Assembly (NCBI RefSeq): GCF_017833295.1
Contig: NZ_JAFIBW010000001.1
Location: forward strand, 4,925,501-4,989,500
Origin: Methylobacterium sp. PvR107
GTDB lineage: Bacteria; Pseudomonadota; Alphaproteobacteria; Rhizobiales; Beijerinckiaceae
Length of the DNA stretch: 64,000 bases
Reading direction: 5' to 3'
Both the position numbers and the translations under genes were made by a program. Each line of letters begins with the position of its first letter. Position 1 is the first letter of the stretch. Of this stretch, positions 1 to 8,666 are shown in pieces. The notes beneath the pieces are model-generated. The model saw only the letters and a program-made list of their open reading frames with translations. It was not told the origin of the DNA and did no database searches.

Positions 1-654
1 GATGTAGCGGCCGAGCGCGGCCGCGGCCCGGAGCATGTGGGCGCGCATGCGGCGCGCCGCCGTCTCGCCGTCCCCTTCCGCGATCGCCGCCAGGATCTCG
101 CCGTGCTCCTCCCGCGACCGGCGGATCCGGTCGGCGTGGCGCAGCTGCGTGCGCCGAAAGGCGGCGAGGCGCTCGCGGATCGCCAGCGCCTGCTCGGCCA
201 TGAATCCGTTATGGGTCGCCGTGTAGAGCGCTTCATGGAAGGTGCGGTTGAAGCGGTCGTAGGCGTCGACGTCGCCCGCCTCCACCGCCCGGGCCGATTC
301 CTCGTGCAGCTCCATGAGCTGCCCTCGCTCGAGGGGCGTCATCCGGTAGGTGGCCAGCCGGGCGCACATCGCCTCGATCTCGGCGGTGGTCTCGAACATG
401 TCGGCGATCCGCTGCGGCGTCAGGCGCACCACCACGACGCCCCGGCGGGGCCGGATCTCCACCAGCCCCGAGGCCGCGAGCTGCCGCAGCGCCTCGCGAA
501 CGGGCGTACGCGAGGCGCCGTAGCGATCCGCGAGATTCTGCTCGTCAAGCGCCGTGCCGGCCGCGATCGTTCCCGACGCGATCGCGTCCGTGAGTGCGTC
601 GCGGATCCGGTCCGAGAGCAGCCCAGTCTCGATCTTCTGAAAATCTCCGTGCAT
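1..654 (-). CDS. GntR/FadR-family transcriptional regulator, likely of malonate genes (3' end outside window)
   Basis: The visible 218 residues start at ATG 654-652 and run off the window without a stop. Residues 10-75 form a winged helix typical of GntR proteins, with the recognition segment around GASRTPVREALRQLAASGLV followed by the wing EIRPRRGVVVVRL. The rest is an alpha-helical FCD-type ligand domain (FNRTFHEALY, then a late RMRAHMLRAA helix with a ligand-pocket His). It lies 112 bp downstream of madM on the same strand and probably ends a madL-madM-gntR unit. GntR regulators of the MatR/MdcY type repress malonate operons in other bacteria, so malonate-responsive control of the divergent mdc and mad promoters is the natural inference. 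Confidence 0.88.
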   Translation of the reverse strand, partial: MHGDFQKIETGLLSDRIRDALTDAIASGTIAAGTALDEQNLADRYGASRTPVREALRQLAASGLVEIRPRRGVVVVRLTPQRIADMFETTAEIEAMCARLATYRMTPLERGQLMELHEESARAVEAGDVDAYDRFNRTFHEALYTATHNGFMAEQALAIRERLAAFRRTQLRHADRIRRSREEHGEILAAIAEGDGETAARRMRAHMLRAAAALGRYI

Positions 655-722
655 CCGCCGTTCCTAGACCATCCCGCGAGCGGCGACTGCCAGTCTTCGG
701 GTCAGACGATGCGGAAGCATAG

Positions 723-762
723 CCTAATCCACAGAGTGGGATCAGGAAACGGCAGGATTAGG
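723..762. terminator. Inverted repeat between madM and the GntR gene
   Basis: CCTAATCC (723-730) and GGATTAGG (755-762) are exact inverted 8-mers with a 24-base spacer, just past the madM stop. It could be a weak terminator or an operator half-site pair. There is no T-run, so the role is unclear. Confidence 0.3.
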
Positions 763-766
763 GTGT

Positions 767-1543
767 CTAGCCGACGAGGGCGCGCACCGTCAGAAACAGG
801 AGGGAGGGCCCGACGAGGCAGCCGATGCCGGTGTGGAATGTCGCCGTGAGGGCGCCGTAAGGCACGAGCTTCGGATCGGTCGCAGCCAGACCGCCCGCGA
901 CCCCGCTCACCGTGCCCATCAGCCCGCCATACGCCATGGCCGAGCGCGGATTGTCGAGGCCGATCATCCGCGCCACCAGGGGCGTACCCACCATGACCAT
1001 CACCGCCTTGGTCACCCCCGTGGCGATGGACAGTGCCATCACGGTGGAATCCGCACCGATCGCCGCACCGGTGACGGGGCCGACGATGTAGGTGATCGCC
1101 CCCGCGCCGATCGTCGTGATCGAGACGGCATCGTGGTAGCCGAAAGCCACGGCGGTCAGAGTTCCGACGATGAACGGCAGGATCGTGCCGAGGGCGAGCG
1201 CTAGGACGCCGAGCAGGCCGGCCCGCCGCGCCTCGACCACATCCACCTCGAAGGCGGTCGCGACGATGGCGAAATCGCGCAGCATCGCGCCGCCCATGAG
1301 GCCGATTCCGGCGAGCGCCGGGATGTCGGCAAGCCCTTTCTTCCCGCCCGTATAGAGCCCGCCGACATAGGCCAGGACCAGCCCCAGCACGATCGCGATG
1401 GCGGAGCCGTGGACGCGGCCGTTGGTGAGATACTTGGCGGCGCGATTCGAGACGAGGATCAGCGCCCCGACCACCGCGAAGGCGGCCACGAGGCTCTGCT
1501 CGATGAAGACGTGCTCGATGCCGTGCCAGATCTCGTGTCCCAT
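767..1543 (-). CDS. madM: Malonate transporter subunit MadM
   Basis: This 258-residue polytopic membrane protein has about eight hydrophobic segments and matches the MadM subunit of the MadL-MadM malonate/Na+ symporter. Glycine-rich stretches such as GLMGGAMLRDFAIVATAFEV and the C-terminal TFHTGIGCLVGPSLLFL are typical. The start MGHEIWHGIEHVF at 1543 was chosen because the upstream in-frame extension is Arg-rich and overlaps madL. The gene begins 5 bases after madL ends, so the two are probably translated together. It would import the substrate of the decarboxylase encoded divergently from 2234. Confidence 0.9.
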   Translation of the reverse strand: MGHEIWHGIEHVFIEQSLVAAFAVVGALILVSNRAAKYLTNGRVHGSAIAIVLGLVLAYVGGLYTGGKKGLADIPALAGIGLMGGAMLRDFAIVATAFEVDVVEARRAGLLGVLALALGTILPFIVGTLTAVAFGYHDAVSITTIGAGAITYIVGPVTGAAIGADSTVMALSIATGVTKAVMVMVGTPLVARMIGLDNPRSAMAYGGLMGTVSGVAGGLAATDPKLVPYGALTATFHTGIGCLVGPSLLFLTVRALVG

Positions 1544-1548
1544 GGCGT

Positions 1549-2007
1549 TCAGCCCTTCCTGACGGCGGTTGCCGAAGCCGGTGCTGCGTCGGGGGCTTCG
1601 GCATCGCCGCCGATTACCGATCCACCGTGCTCGACGGTGGCGCTGCCCGGATCCCGGCGGCCGATCCGGCTGAGCAGGGCCACGGCGCCGAAACACAGCA
1701 CCAGCGAGCCGGTCGCCGCGATGAGCACGATCGGGCCGCCGCTGACCGCAGCCACCACGTTCTGCTGGGCCGCCATGGCGACCACGATCGGGATGTACAT
1801 GCCCGCCCAGAACTCGACACCGAACTGGACGCCTTTGGTCAGGCGGCCGTGGCGGGAGAGCCAGAGCCGGGCGGCGATCAGCAGGATCATGGCGATGCCG
1901 ACGCCGCCGACATTGGCCTTCACGCCGAGGGCAATGCCGAGAAGGTCGCCGAGATACACGCCGATCAACGTGCAGGCAGCGAGCAGAGCGACACCGAGGA
2001 CGATCAT
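1549..2007 (-). CDS. madL: Malonate transporter subunit MadL
   Basis: This 152-residue protein has four predicted membrane segments, beginning MIVLGVALLAACTLIGVYLG, and matches the MadL small subunit of the malonate symporter. The segment GVKANVGGVGIAMILLIAAR and the loop VEFWAGMYIPIVVAMAAQQN are characteristic. The last 30 residues are an Ala/Gly/Asp-rich cytoplasmic tail, which makes it slightly longer than usual. It is the first gene of the minus-strand mad unit and shares a 226-bp divergent control region with mdcA. Confidence 0.9.
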   Translation of the reverse strand: MIVLGVALLAACTLIGVYLGDLLGIALGVKANVGGVGIAMILLIAARLWLSRHGRLTKGVQFGVEFWAGMYIPIVVAMAAQQNVVAAVSGGPIVLIAATGSLVLCFGAVALLSRIGRRDPGSATVEHGGSVIGGDAEAPDAAPASATAVRKG

Positions 2008-2134
2008 CGGCGTTGACCGTTCTGCAGTGCCGTCCTGCCTCGCCGGTGCGGCGGCCGTGGCGACGCGCTCGTCATGGAGCGTCTCCTTCCCGAATCGGCC
2101 TAATGACCGTTGACGTCAGTATGCAGAAGATTGA

Positions 2135-2155
2135 CGGGATCGCAATCCCGTATAC
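2135..2155. promoter_or_regulatory. Candidate operator in the madL-mdcA divergent region
   Basis: CGGGAT-CGCA-ATCCCG (2135-2150) is an exact 6-bp inverted repeat, followed directly by the palindrome GTATAC (2150-2155). It lies between two divergent malonate transcription units, where a GntR regulator would be expected to bind. The assignment is inferred from position and symmetry only. Confidence 0.4.
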
Positions 2156-2208
2156 GAAACCGTGATCAGGCGGACTTTAAAAATACCGGAAATGCTGATA
2201 TCTCCGGT

Positions 2209-2218
2209 TCTGTACACC
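2209..2218. promoter_or_regulatory. TGTACA palindrome just upstream of mdcA
   Basis: The palindrome TGTACA (2211-2216) within TCTGTACACC lies 18 bases before the mdcA start. From memory, the Rhizobium MatR operator is built on a TGTA/TACA palindrome, so this is a second candidate GntR site. Binding here would block mdcA transcription or initiation. Confidence 0.35.
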
Positions 2219-2233
2219 AGTTGGAGCGCGCGA

Positions 2234-3880
2234 ATGAGCGAGTGGCGCGGTGATAGGCAGGCCCGTGATGCCCGCATCGAGGCGGGGCGCGCCCATGCGC
2301 AGGGCAAGGTGGTTCCGGCGGGTTCCGTCGTCGATCTGCTGGAGGCGATCCTGCGGCCCGGCGACCGGGTCTGCCTCGAAGGCGATAACCAGAAGCAGGC
2401 CGACTGCCTCGCCCGCGGCCTCAGCGCCTGCGATCCCGGGAAGATCCATGACCTGCACATGGTCCAGTCCGGGATCGTCCTGCCGGAACATCTCGACGTG
2501 TTCGAGACCGGCATCGCCAAGCGGCTCGACTATTCCTATTCCGGTCCGCAGGGCGGACGCATCGCCAAGATGCTGTATGGCGGTCAGATCGAGCTCGGGG
2601 CGGTCCACACCTACCTGGAACTCTTCGCGCGCTACTTCGTCGACCTCACGCCCAACGTGGCGCTGATCGCGGGCGTCTCGGCGGACCGGGACGGCAACCT
2701 GTATACCGGGCCGAACACCGAGGACACGCCCACAGTTGTGGAAGCGACCGCCTTCAAGAACGGCGTCGTGATCGCGCAGGTCAACGAGATCGTCGACCGT
2801 GTCCCGCGGGTCGACATCCCGGGCGACCGGATCGATTTCGTGGTCGAGGCGGACACGCCGTTCTACGTCGAGCCCCTGTTCACCCGAGATCCGGCGGCGA
2901 TGACCGAGACGCAGATCCTGATCGCCATGATGGCGATCAAGGGGATCTACGCCGAGTACGGCATCAAGCGCCTCAACCACGGGATCGGGTTCGGCACGGC
3001 GGCGATCGAGCTGCTGCTGCCGACCTACGGGGAGAAACTTGGACTGAGGGGCAAGATCGCCACCCATTGGGCGCTCAACCCGCACCCGACCCTCATTCCG
3101 GCGATCGAATCCGGCTGGGTCAAGCAGATCCACTGCTTCGGCTCGGAGGTCGGAATGGACCGCTACATCCGCGAGCGCCCCGACATCTTCTTCACCGGTG
3201 CGGACGGGAGCCTGCGCTCCAACCGCGCCTTCTGCCAGACCGCCGGCCTCTACGCGTGCGACATGTTCATCGGGGCGACGCTCCAGATCGACCTGATGGG
3301 CCATTCCTCGACCATCACGCAGTCGCGAGTGGCGGGTTTCGGCGGTGCCCCCAACATGGGCTCAGACCCGCACGGCCGGCGCCACCCGTCCGATGCCTGG
3401 ATGAAGGCGGGCCGCGAGGGCCAGATCGTCGGCGATCCGGCGCTGATGCGCGGCCGCAAGCTCGTGGTGCAGCTGGTCGAGACCTTCGGCGACAAGCTCG
3501 TACCGACCTTCGTGGAGAAGCTCGATGCCCTCGAGCTGGCCAGGAAGATCGGCCTGGAGCTGGCGCCGGTCATGATCTACGCCGACGACGTGACCCACAT
3601 CGTCACCGAGGAGGGCATCGCCAACCTGCTGCTTTGCCGCGATGCCGACGAGCGCGAACAGGCGATCCGGGGCGTGGCCGGCTATACCGAGGTCGGCCGC
3701 GGCCGCGACCGGGCGAAGGTCGAGGAGCTGCGCGCCCGGGGCGTCATCCGCCGCCCGGAGGATCTCGGCATCGAGCCGCTGGATGCCGACCGGGCGCTGC
3801 TGGCCGCGAAGTCGATCAAGGACCTCGTGCATTGGTCCGGCGGGCTCTACGAGCCGCCGGCCCGGTTCCGGAACTGGTGA
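2234..3880 (+). CDS. mdcA: Malonate decarboxylase alpha subunit (acetyl-S-ACP:malonate ACP transferase)
   Basis: The 548-residue product matches MdcA, which swaps acetate for malonate on the acyl carrier protein MdcC. It resembles citrate lyase alpha/CoA-transferase proteins. Diagnostic segments include YSYSGPQGGRIAKMLYGG, LIAGVSADRDGNLYTGPNTE and FGGAPNMGSDPHGRRHPSDA. The start at 2234 (MSEWRGDRQARDARI) has GGAG about 9 bases upstream; an in-frame ATG at 2162 would run through the likely promoter and operators. It is the first gene of the plus-strand operon mdcA-C-D-E-G-H. mdcB, which usually follows mdcA, is absent. Confidence 0.95.
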   Translation: MSEWRGDRQARDARIEAGRAHAQGKVVPAGSVVDLLEAILRPGDRVCLEGDNQKQADCLARGLSACDPGKIHDLHMVQSGIVLPEHLDVFETGIAKRLDYSYSGPQGGRIAKMLYGGQIELGAVHTYLELFARYFVDLTPNVALIAGVSADRDGNLYTGPNTEDTPTVVEATAFKNGVVIAQVNEIVDRVPRVDIPGDRIDFVVEADTPFYVEPLFTRDPAAMTETQILIAMMAIKGIYAEYGIKRLNHGIGFGTAAIELLLPTYGEKLGLRGKIATHWALNPHPTLIPAIESGWVKQIHCFGSEVGMDRYIRERPDIFFTGADGSLRSNRAFCQTAGLYACDMFIGATLQIDLMGHSSTITQSRVAGFGGAPNMGSDPHGRRHPSDAWMKAGREGQIVGDPALMRGRKLVVQLVETFGDKLVPTFVEKLDALELARKIGLELAPVMIYADDVTHIVTEEGIANLLLCRDADEREQAIRGVAGYTEVGRGRDRAKVEELRARGVIRRPEDLGIEPLDADRALLAAKSIKDLVHWSGGLYEPPARFRNW

Positions 3881-3919
3881 GCTTCGCGCGATGATGGGTC
3901 CTCTCTCAAGGAGCCGGCG

Positions 3920-4228
3920 ATGGAAACCCTGACCTTCCGCCACACCACGAAGAAGCCGCTCTCCGGCTCGGTGCCGAGCGCGATCACCGGCGTCGTGGCC
4001 TCCGGCAACCTGGAAATCCTGCTGGAGCGGGTGCTGCCGCCGGATGCCTGCGAGGTCGCGGTCGAGACCCCGATCGCCGGCTACGGCGATGTCTGGGCGG
4101 CGGTGGTGGCCGATTTCGTCGCCCGGGCGCAGCCCGGCGGCCTCCGCATCAGCATCAACGACGGTGGCGCCCGTCCCGACACCGTGTCGCTGCGTCTGCT
4201 CCAGGGCGCACGGCTTATGGAGGCCTGA
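3920..4228 (+). CDS. mdcC: Malonate decarboxylase acyl carrier protein (delta subunit)
   Basis: The 102-residue protein is the normal length for MdcC, the carrier whose Ser holds the 2'-(5''-phosphoribosyl)-3'-dephospho-CoA arm. The attachment region is VVASGNLEILLE, with Ser28 as the expected modified residue by alignment with the family. A strong AAGGAG precedes the ATG by 6 bases. The gene starts 39 bases after mdcA, leaving no room for mdcB, and ends 2 bases before mdcD. Confidence 0.93.
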   Translation: METLTFRHTTKKPLSGSVPSAITGVVASGNLEILLERVLPPDACEVAVETPIAGYGDVWAAVVADFVARAQPGGLRISINDGGARPDTVSLRLLQGARLMEA

Positions 4229-4230
4229 CC

Positions 4231-5160
4231 ATGGCTGGCGACCGCGCCAAGCGGATCGATCCGGATGCCCTGAGCTGGTACGAGGCGACTGCCCGTCAGC
4301 GCGTGTTGGCGCTCACCGATCCGGGAAGCTTCCGCGAGTTCCTGCCGCCGACGGAGCGGCGCATGAGCCCGCACCTGCCGCTGTTCGATCTGCCGCGCGC
4401 CTTCGATGACGGCATCGTGGTGGGCCGCGCGCGCCTCGACGGCAACCCGATCCTGATCGCCGCCCAGGAGGGCCGCTTCATGGGCGGCGCTTTCGGTGAG
4501 GTGCATGGCGGCAAGCTGGTCGGATTGCTCCGGGTGGCGCTGGAGCTGAAGCCGAAAGCGGTGCTGATCCTGTTCGACACCGGGGGCGTCCGTCTCCAGG
4601 AGGCCAATGCCGGCGAGACCGCCATTGCCGAAACCATGCGGGCCATCGTCGATGCCCGCGCAGCCGGGATCCCGGTCGTCGGGCTGATCGGCGGCCGCGC
4701 CGGCTGCTACGGGGGCGGCGGCCTGATCGCCGGAACCTGCTCGCGGCTGGCGGTGTCGGAGGGCGGGCGGATCTCGGTGTCCGGCCCCGAGGTCATCGAG
4801 ACCAACAAGGGCGCCGAGGAGTTCGATTCGCGCGATCGGGCGCTGGTCTGGCGCACGATGGGCGGCAAGCACCGCCGCCTGATCGGGGGCGCCGACGCCT
4901 TCTGCGCCGACTCCGTTACGGCTTTCCGCGGGGCCGCCCTCGACCTCCTCAGCCGCGCGCCGGCCTTCGATCTGGCCACGCTGGAGGCCGAGCAGGCGCG
5001 TCTCGAGGACAGGATTGCGCGCTTCGGCGATTGCCGAGATGGAACGGATGTCTGGGCGCGTCTCGGCGTGAACGATCCGGAGGCAGTGCCGGGGATGGAC
5101 ACGGACGCGTTCGACGAGACCGTGGCCCGGGTCAGGGAGGCCGATCATGACGCTCGCTGA
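4231..5160 (+). CDS. mdcD: Malonate decarboxylase beta subunit
   Basis: This 309-residue crotonase-fold carboxylase subunit decarboxylates malonyl-S-ACP together with MdcE. Family segments include AAQEGRFMGGAFGEVHGGKL, LILFDTGGVRLQEANAGE and the glycine-rich GGRAGCYGGGGLIAGTCSRL that forms an oxyanion-hole region. The ribosome site TATGGAGG lies over the end of mdcC, suggesting translational coupling. The 3' end overlaps mdcE by 14 bases. Confidence 0.93.
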   Translation: MAGDRAKRIDPDALSWYEATARQRVLALTDPGSFREFLPPTERRMSPHLPLFDLPRAFDDGIVVGRARLDGNPILIAAQEGRFMGGAFGEVHGGKLVGLLRVALELKPKAVLILFDTGGVRLQEANAGETAIAETMRAIVDARAAGIPVVGLIGGRAGCYGGGGLIAGTCSRLAVSEGGRISVSGPEVIETNKGAEEFDSRDRALVWRTMGGKHRRLIGGADAFCADSVTAFRGAALDLLSRAPAFDLATLEAEQARLEDRIARFGDCRDGTDVWARLGVNDPEAVPGMDTDAFDETVARVREADHDAR

Positions 5161-5863
5161 GATCCTCGCCTCGCTGTTCCCGGACGGGCATGCGGTGACG
5201 GTCCGCGACGGGCTCGTGACCGGAAGCGGCCCGTTCGAGCGCGGCCGGATCCAGGTCGTGGGTGTCGATGGCGACACGCCCCTCGGTGTCGAGGGGGCCC
5301 TGACACTGTCGCGCGCCGTACTCGATACGGTGCGGGCGGGCGAGCAGGCGCCGATCCTGGTCGTGGTCGATTCCGACAGCCAGCGCATGAGCCGGCGGGA
5401 CGAGCTCCTGGGCCTGAACGAATGCCTCGCGCATCTCGCCAAGGCCCTGCTCCTCGCCGACCGATCGGGGCACTCGACGGTCGGGCTGATCTACGGCCAC
5501 TCGGCCGCAGGCGCCTTCATCGCCACCGCGCTGGCAACCCGGGTGCTGGCGGCACTTCCGGGCGCCAGCCCCAGCGTGATGGATCTGCCCTCGGTCGCCC
5601 GCGTCACGAAGCTGCCCCTGGCGAAGCTCCAGGACATGGCCAAGTCGACACCCGTCTTCGCGCCCGGCCTCGACAACATGGTGGCGACCGGGGCGGTGCA
5701 CGCAGTCCTCGATCCGGGCAAGCCGCTGGGCGGCCAGATTCGTGATCTCGTCGCGGAAACGCAGACCGACGACGTACGAGACCGCCTCGGCGAGGAGCGC
5801 GGCGGCCGCCCGGTGGCCCGCGGCGTCGCGACGGCCGTGGCCGATCAGGCGCGCCTTGGCTGA
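5147..5863 (+). CDS. mdcE: Malonate decarboxylase gamma subunit
   Basis: The 238-residue product matches MdcE, partner of MdcD in the decarboxylase complex. Diagnostic parts are VVDSDSQRMSRRDELLGLNE, LIYGHSAAGAFIATALATRV and the late FAPGLDNMVATGAVHAVLDP. It begins inside the end of mdcD and its stop overlaps the mdcG start region, so mdcD-E-G-H read as one tightly packed translational unit. Confidence 0.92.
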   Translation: MTLAEILASLFPDGHAVTVRDGLVTGSGPFERGRIQVVGVDGDTPLGVEGALTLSRAVLDTVRAGEQAPILVVVDSDSQRMSRRDELLGLNECLAHLAKALLLADRSGHSTVGLIYGHSAAGAFIATALATRVLAALPGASPSVMDLPSVARVTKLPLAKLQDMAKSTPVFAPGLDNMVATGAVHAVLDPGKPLGGQIRDLVAETQTDDVRDRLGEERGGRPVARGVATAVADQARLG

Positions 5864-6515
5864 GGGCTACAGCCGCCACGACCTCGTGCAGGCTGATCCG
5901 GCGGCCTGGACCGCGTGGCTGGTATCGCGCCCCGACCTTGCCGGTGCGCCCCATCTCGACGGCTGGGCGAAGGCCGGGCGGCCGCTGATCGTTCGCCGCC
6001 GGGTGCCGGGGGAAAGCGGTGACGCCGTTCCCCTCGGCCTGCCGCTGCCACCCGCCGACGGCAAGCGGCGGATCGGGCTCGCCCTGCCGTCAGCGATGCT
6101 GTCGCCCAGGGAGGCACCGGATCTGGCCGAAGCGGCCCGGCATGCTCCTGCGGCGTGGCAAGCGAGCATTGGCGCCCTGGTCGCGGTCGGCCGCCACGAC
6201 GCGATCGTGCCGCGACCGTTCGGCGCCCTGCTCTGGCAGGCCCTGACCGGTCTGACCTATCTGAGCGCGACGTCCGATCTCGACCTGCTCTGGCCGTGCG
6301 CGACCGGCCTGCCGGCCGGCCTGCTCGAGCGGATCGGCGCTGTCGCGGACACGGCACCCATGTCCATCGACGGAGAGATCCTGCTTCCGGACGGGACCGG
6401 TGTGCAGTGGCGGGAATTGCGCGACGCCCCTGAAGACGGATCGGTCGTGGCCAAGAGCCTCGATCGGGTGGCTCTGGTGCCGGCCGCGGCTCTGCGGGCG
6501 TCGATCCGCCGATGA
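5856..6515 (+). CDS. mdcG: Malonate decarboxylase holo-ACP synthase (phosphoribosyl-dephospho-CoA transferase)
   Basis: MdcG loads the prosthetic group onto MdcC. The protein opens with the family signature YSRHDLVQADPAAW and has the nucleotidyltransferase Asp pair in SATSDLDLLW. The start is placed at TTG 5856, overlapping the end of mdcE by 8 bases, giving 219 residues (family about 200-210); the earlier in-frame ATG at 5742 lies deep in mdcE. The TTG is inferred, since no ATG or GTG is suitably placed. Its substrate is normally made by MdcB, which this operon lacks. Confidence 0.85.
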   Translation: MAEGYSRHDLVQADPAAWTAWLVSRPDLAGAPHLDGWAKAGRPLIVRRRVPGESGDAVPLGLPLPPADGKRRIGLALPSAMLSPREAPDLAEAARHAPAAWQASIGALVAVGRHDAIVPRPFGALLWQALTGLTYLSATSDLDLLWPCATGLPAGLLERIGAVADTAPMSIDGEILLPDGTGVQWRELRDAPEDGSVVAKSLDRVALVPAAALRASIRR

Positions 6516-7438
6516 CGCTCGCGATCCTGCTCTCCGGCCAGGGCGGCCAGCATCCGGGGATGTTCGATCTCACGGCCGACCGACCCGAAGCTCAGGCGAT
6601 CTTCGCCGCCGCCAAGCCGCTCCTGGGCGGCCGGGATCCGCGCGACGTCGCCAGGACCGGCGGCGACGACCTGCACGCGAACCGCACGGGGCAGATCCTG
6701 TGCTGCGTCGCGGCACTTGCCGCCTGGAACGCCCTCAGCTGCGCTCGACCGGCCCGCGCCATTGTGGCCGGCTACAGCATCGGCGATTTCGCCGCGTGGG
6801 GTGTCGCCGGACGGCTCGCTCCTGAAGTCGTCCTGACGCTGGCCGCGCGTCGAGCCGAGGTGATGGACGCCGCCACGGGCCGGGGTTTCGGGCTGGCGGG
6901 GATACGGGGTCTTCGGCTCGATGTTCTGGACACGCTCGCGGCCAGCCACGGATGCCACCTCGCCATCCGCAACGCCTCGGACAGCGGCGTCGTCGGCGGT
7001 CGGCGGGACGCCCTCGATACCCTGTGCTCCGCGGCGAGCGGATCGGGGGCGCAGCGAGCCGTCATCCTGCCGGTCCGGACCCCCTCCCACACGCCGTTCC
7101 TGTCGTCAGCGACAGATGCGTTCCGGCACATCCTGCAGGCCGCAAATCAGGAACGTCCTCCGGCCGGTGCGCCGCGTCTTGTCAGCGGCCTCGACGGAGC
7201 TGCGGTTTTCCGAGCCGAAGCGGGGCTGGAAAAGCTCGCGCTTCAGATTTCGCGGACGATTGACTGGGCTGCTTGTCTTGAAGCCTGCGGCGAATACGGC
7301 GCCGACCGGGTTCTGGAACTCGGTCCCGGTCACGCCCTGGCGACCATGGCGCGATCGGCGCTGCCGAAGGCGCGCGTCCACGCCCTGGACGAGTTCCGGT
7401 CGATTTCTGGCGTCGCGGACTGGCTGTCCTCCCCGTGA
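6512..7438 (+). CDS. mdcH: Malonyl-CoA:ACP transacylase of malonate decarboxylase
   Basis: This 308-residue acyltransferase matches MdcH, which primes MdcC with malonate from malonyl-CoA. It has the N-terminal LLSGQGGQHPGMFDL, the nucleophile elbow GYSIGD with Ser89, and the later PVRTPSHTPFL containing the catalytic His. The ATGA overlap with mdcG indicates coupling. It is the last gene of the operon; the uptake genes (madLM) are on the other strand rather than at this end as in Pseudomonas. Confidence 0.92.
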   Translation: MTLAILLSGQGGQHPGMFDLTADRPEAQAIFAAAKPLLGGRDPRDVARTGGDDLHANRTGQILCCVAALAAWNALSCARPARAIVAGYSIGDFAAWGVAGRLAPEVVLTLAARRAEVMDAATGRGFGLAGIRGLRLDVLDTLAASHGCHLAIRNASDSGVVGGRRDALDTLCSAASGSGAQRAVILPVRTPSHTPFLSSATDAFRHILQAANQERPPAGAPRLVSGLDGAAVFRAEAGLEKLALQISRTIDWAACLEACGEYGADRVLELGPGHALATMARSALPKARVHALDEFRSISGVADWLSSP

Positions 7439-7560
7439 GATGCGCGAACAAGGACTAATAAATATTGATCGAGCAGCATTTGAATACATTCGCAACCTAA
7501 ATCCTCCGCGCATCGGTGACATTCAGCGTCGGAAGATATTGAGGTCTGGCTGCTCCTTGA

Positions 7561-8598
<1,038 letters not shown>

Positions 8599-8666
8599 GC
8601 GCCCGGGCTCGCCGCCGCCCGCCGGCGGGTCCATATGGCGGACATCTCATCCCGGAGATGCGCGCC

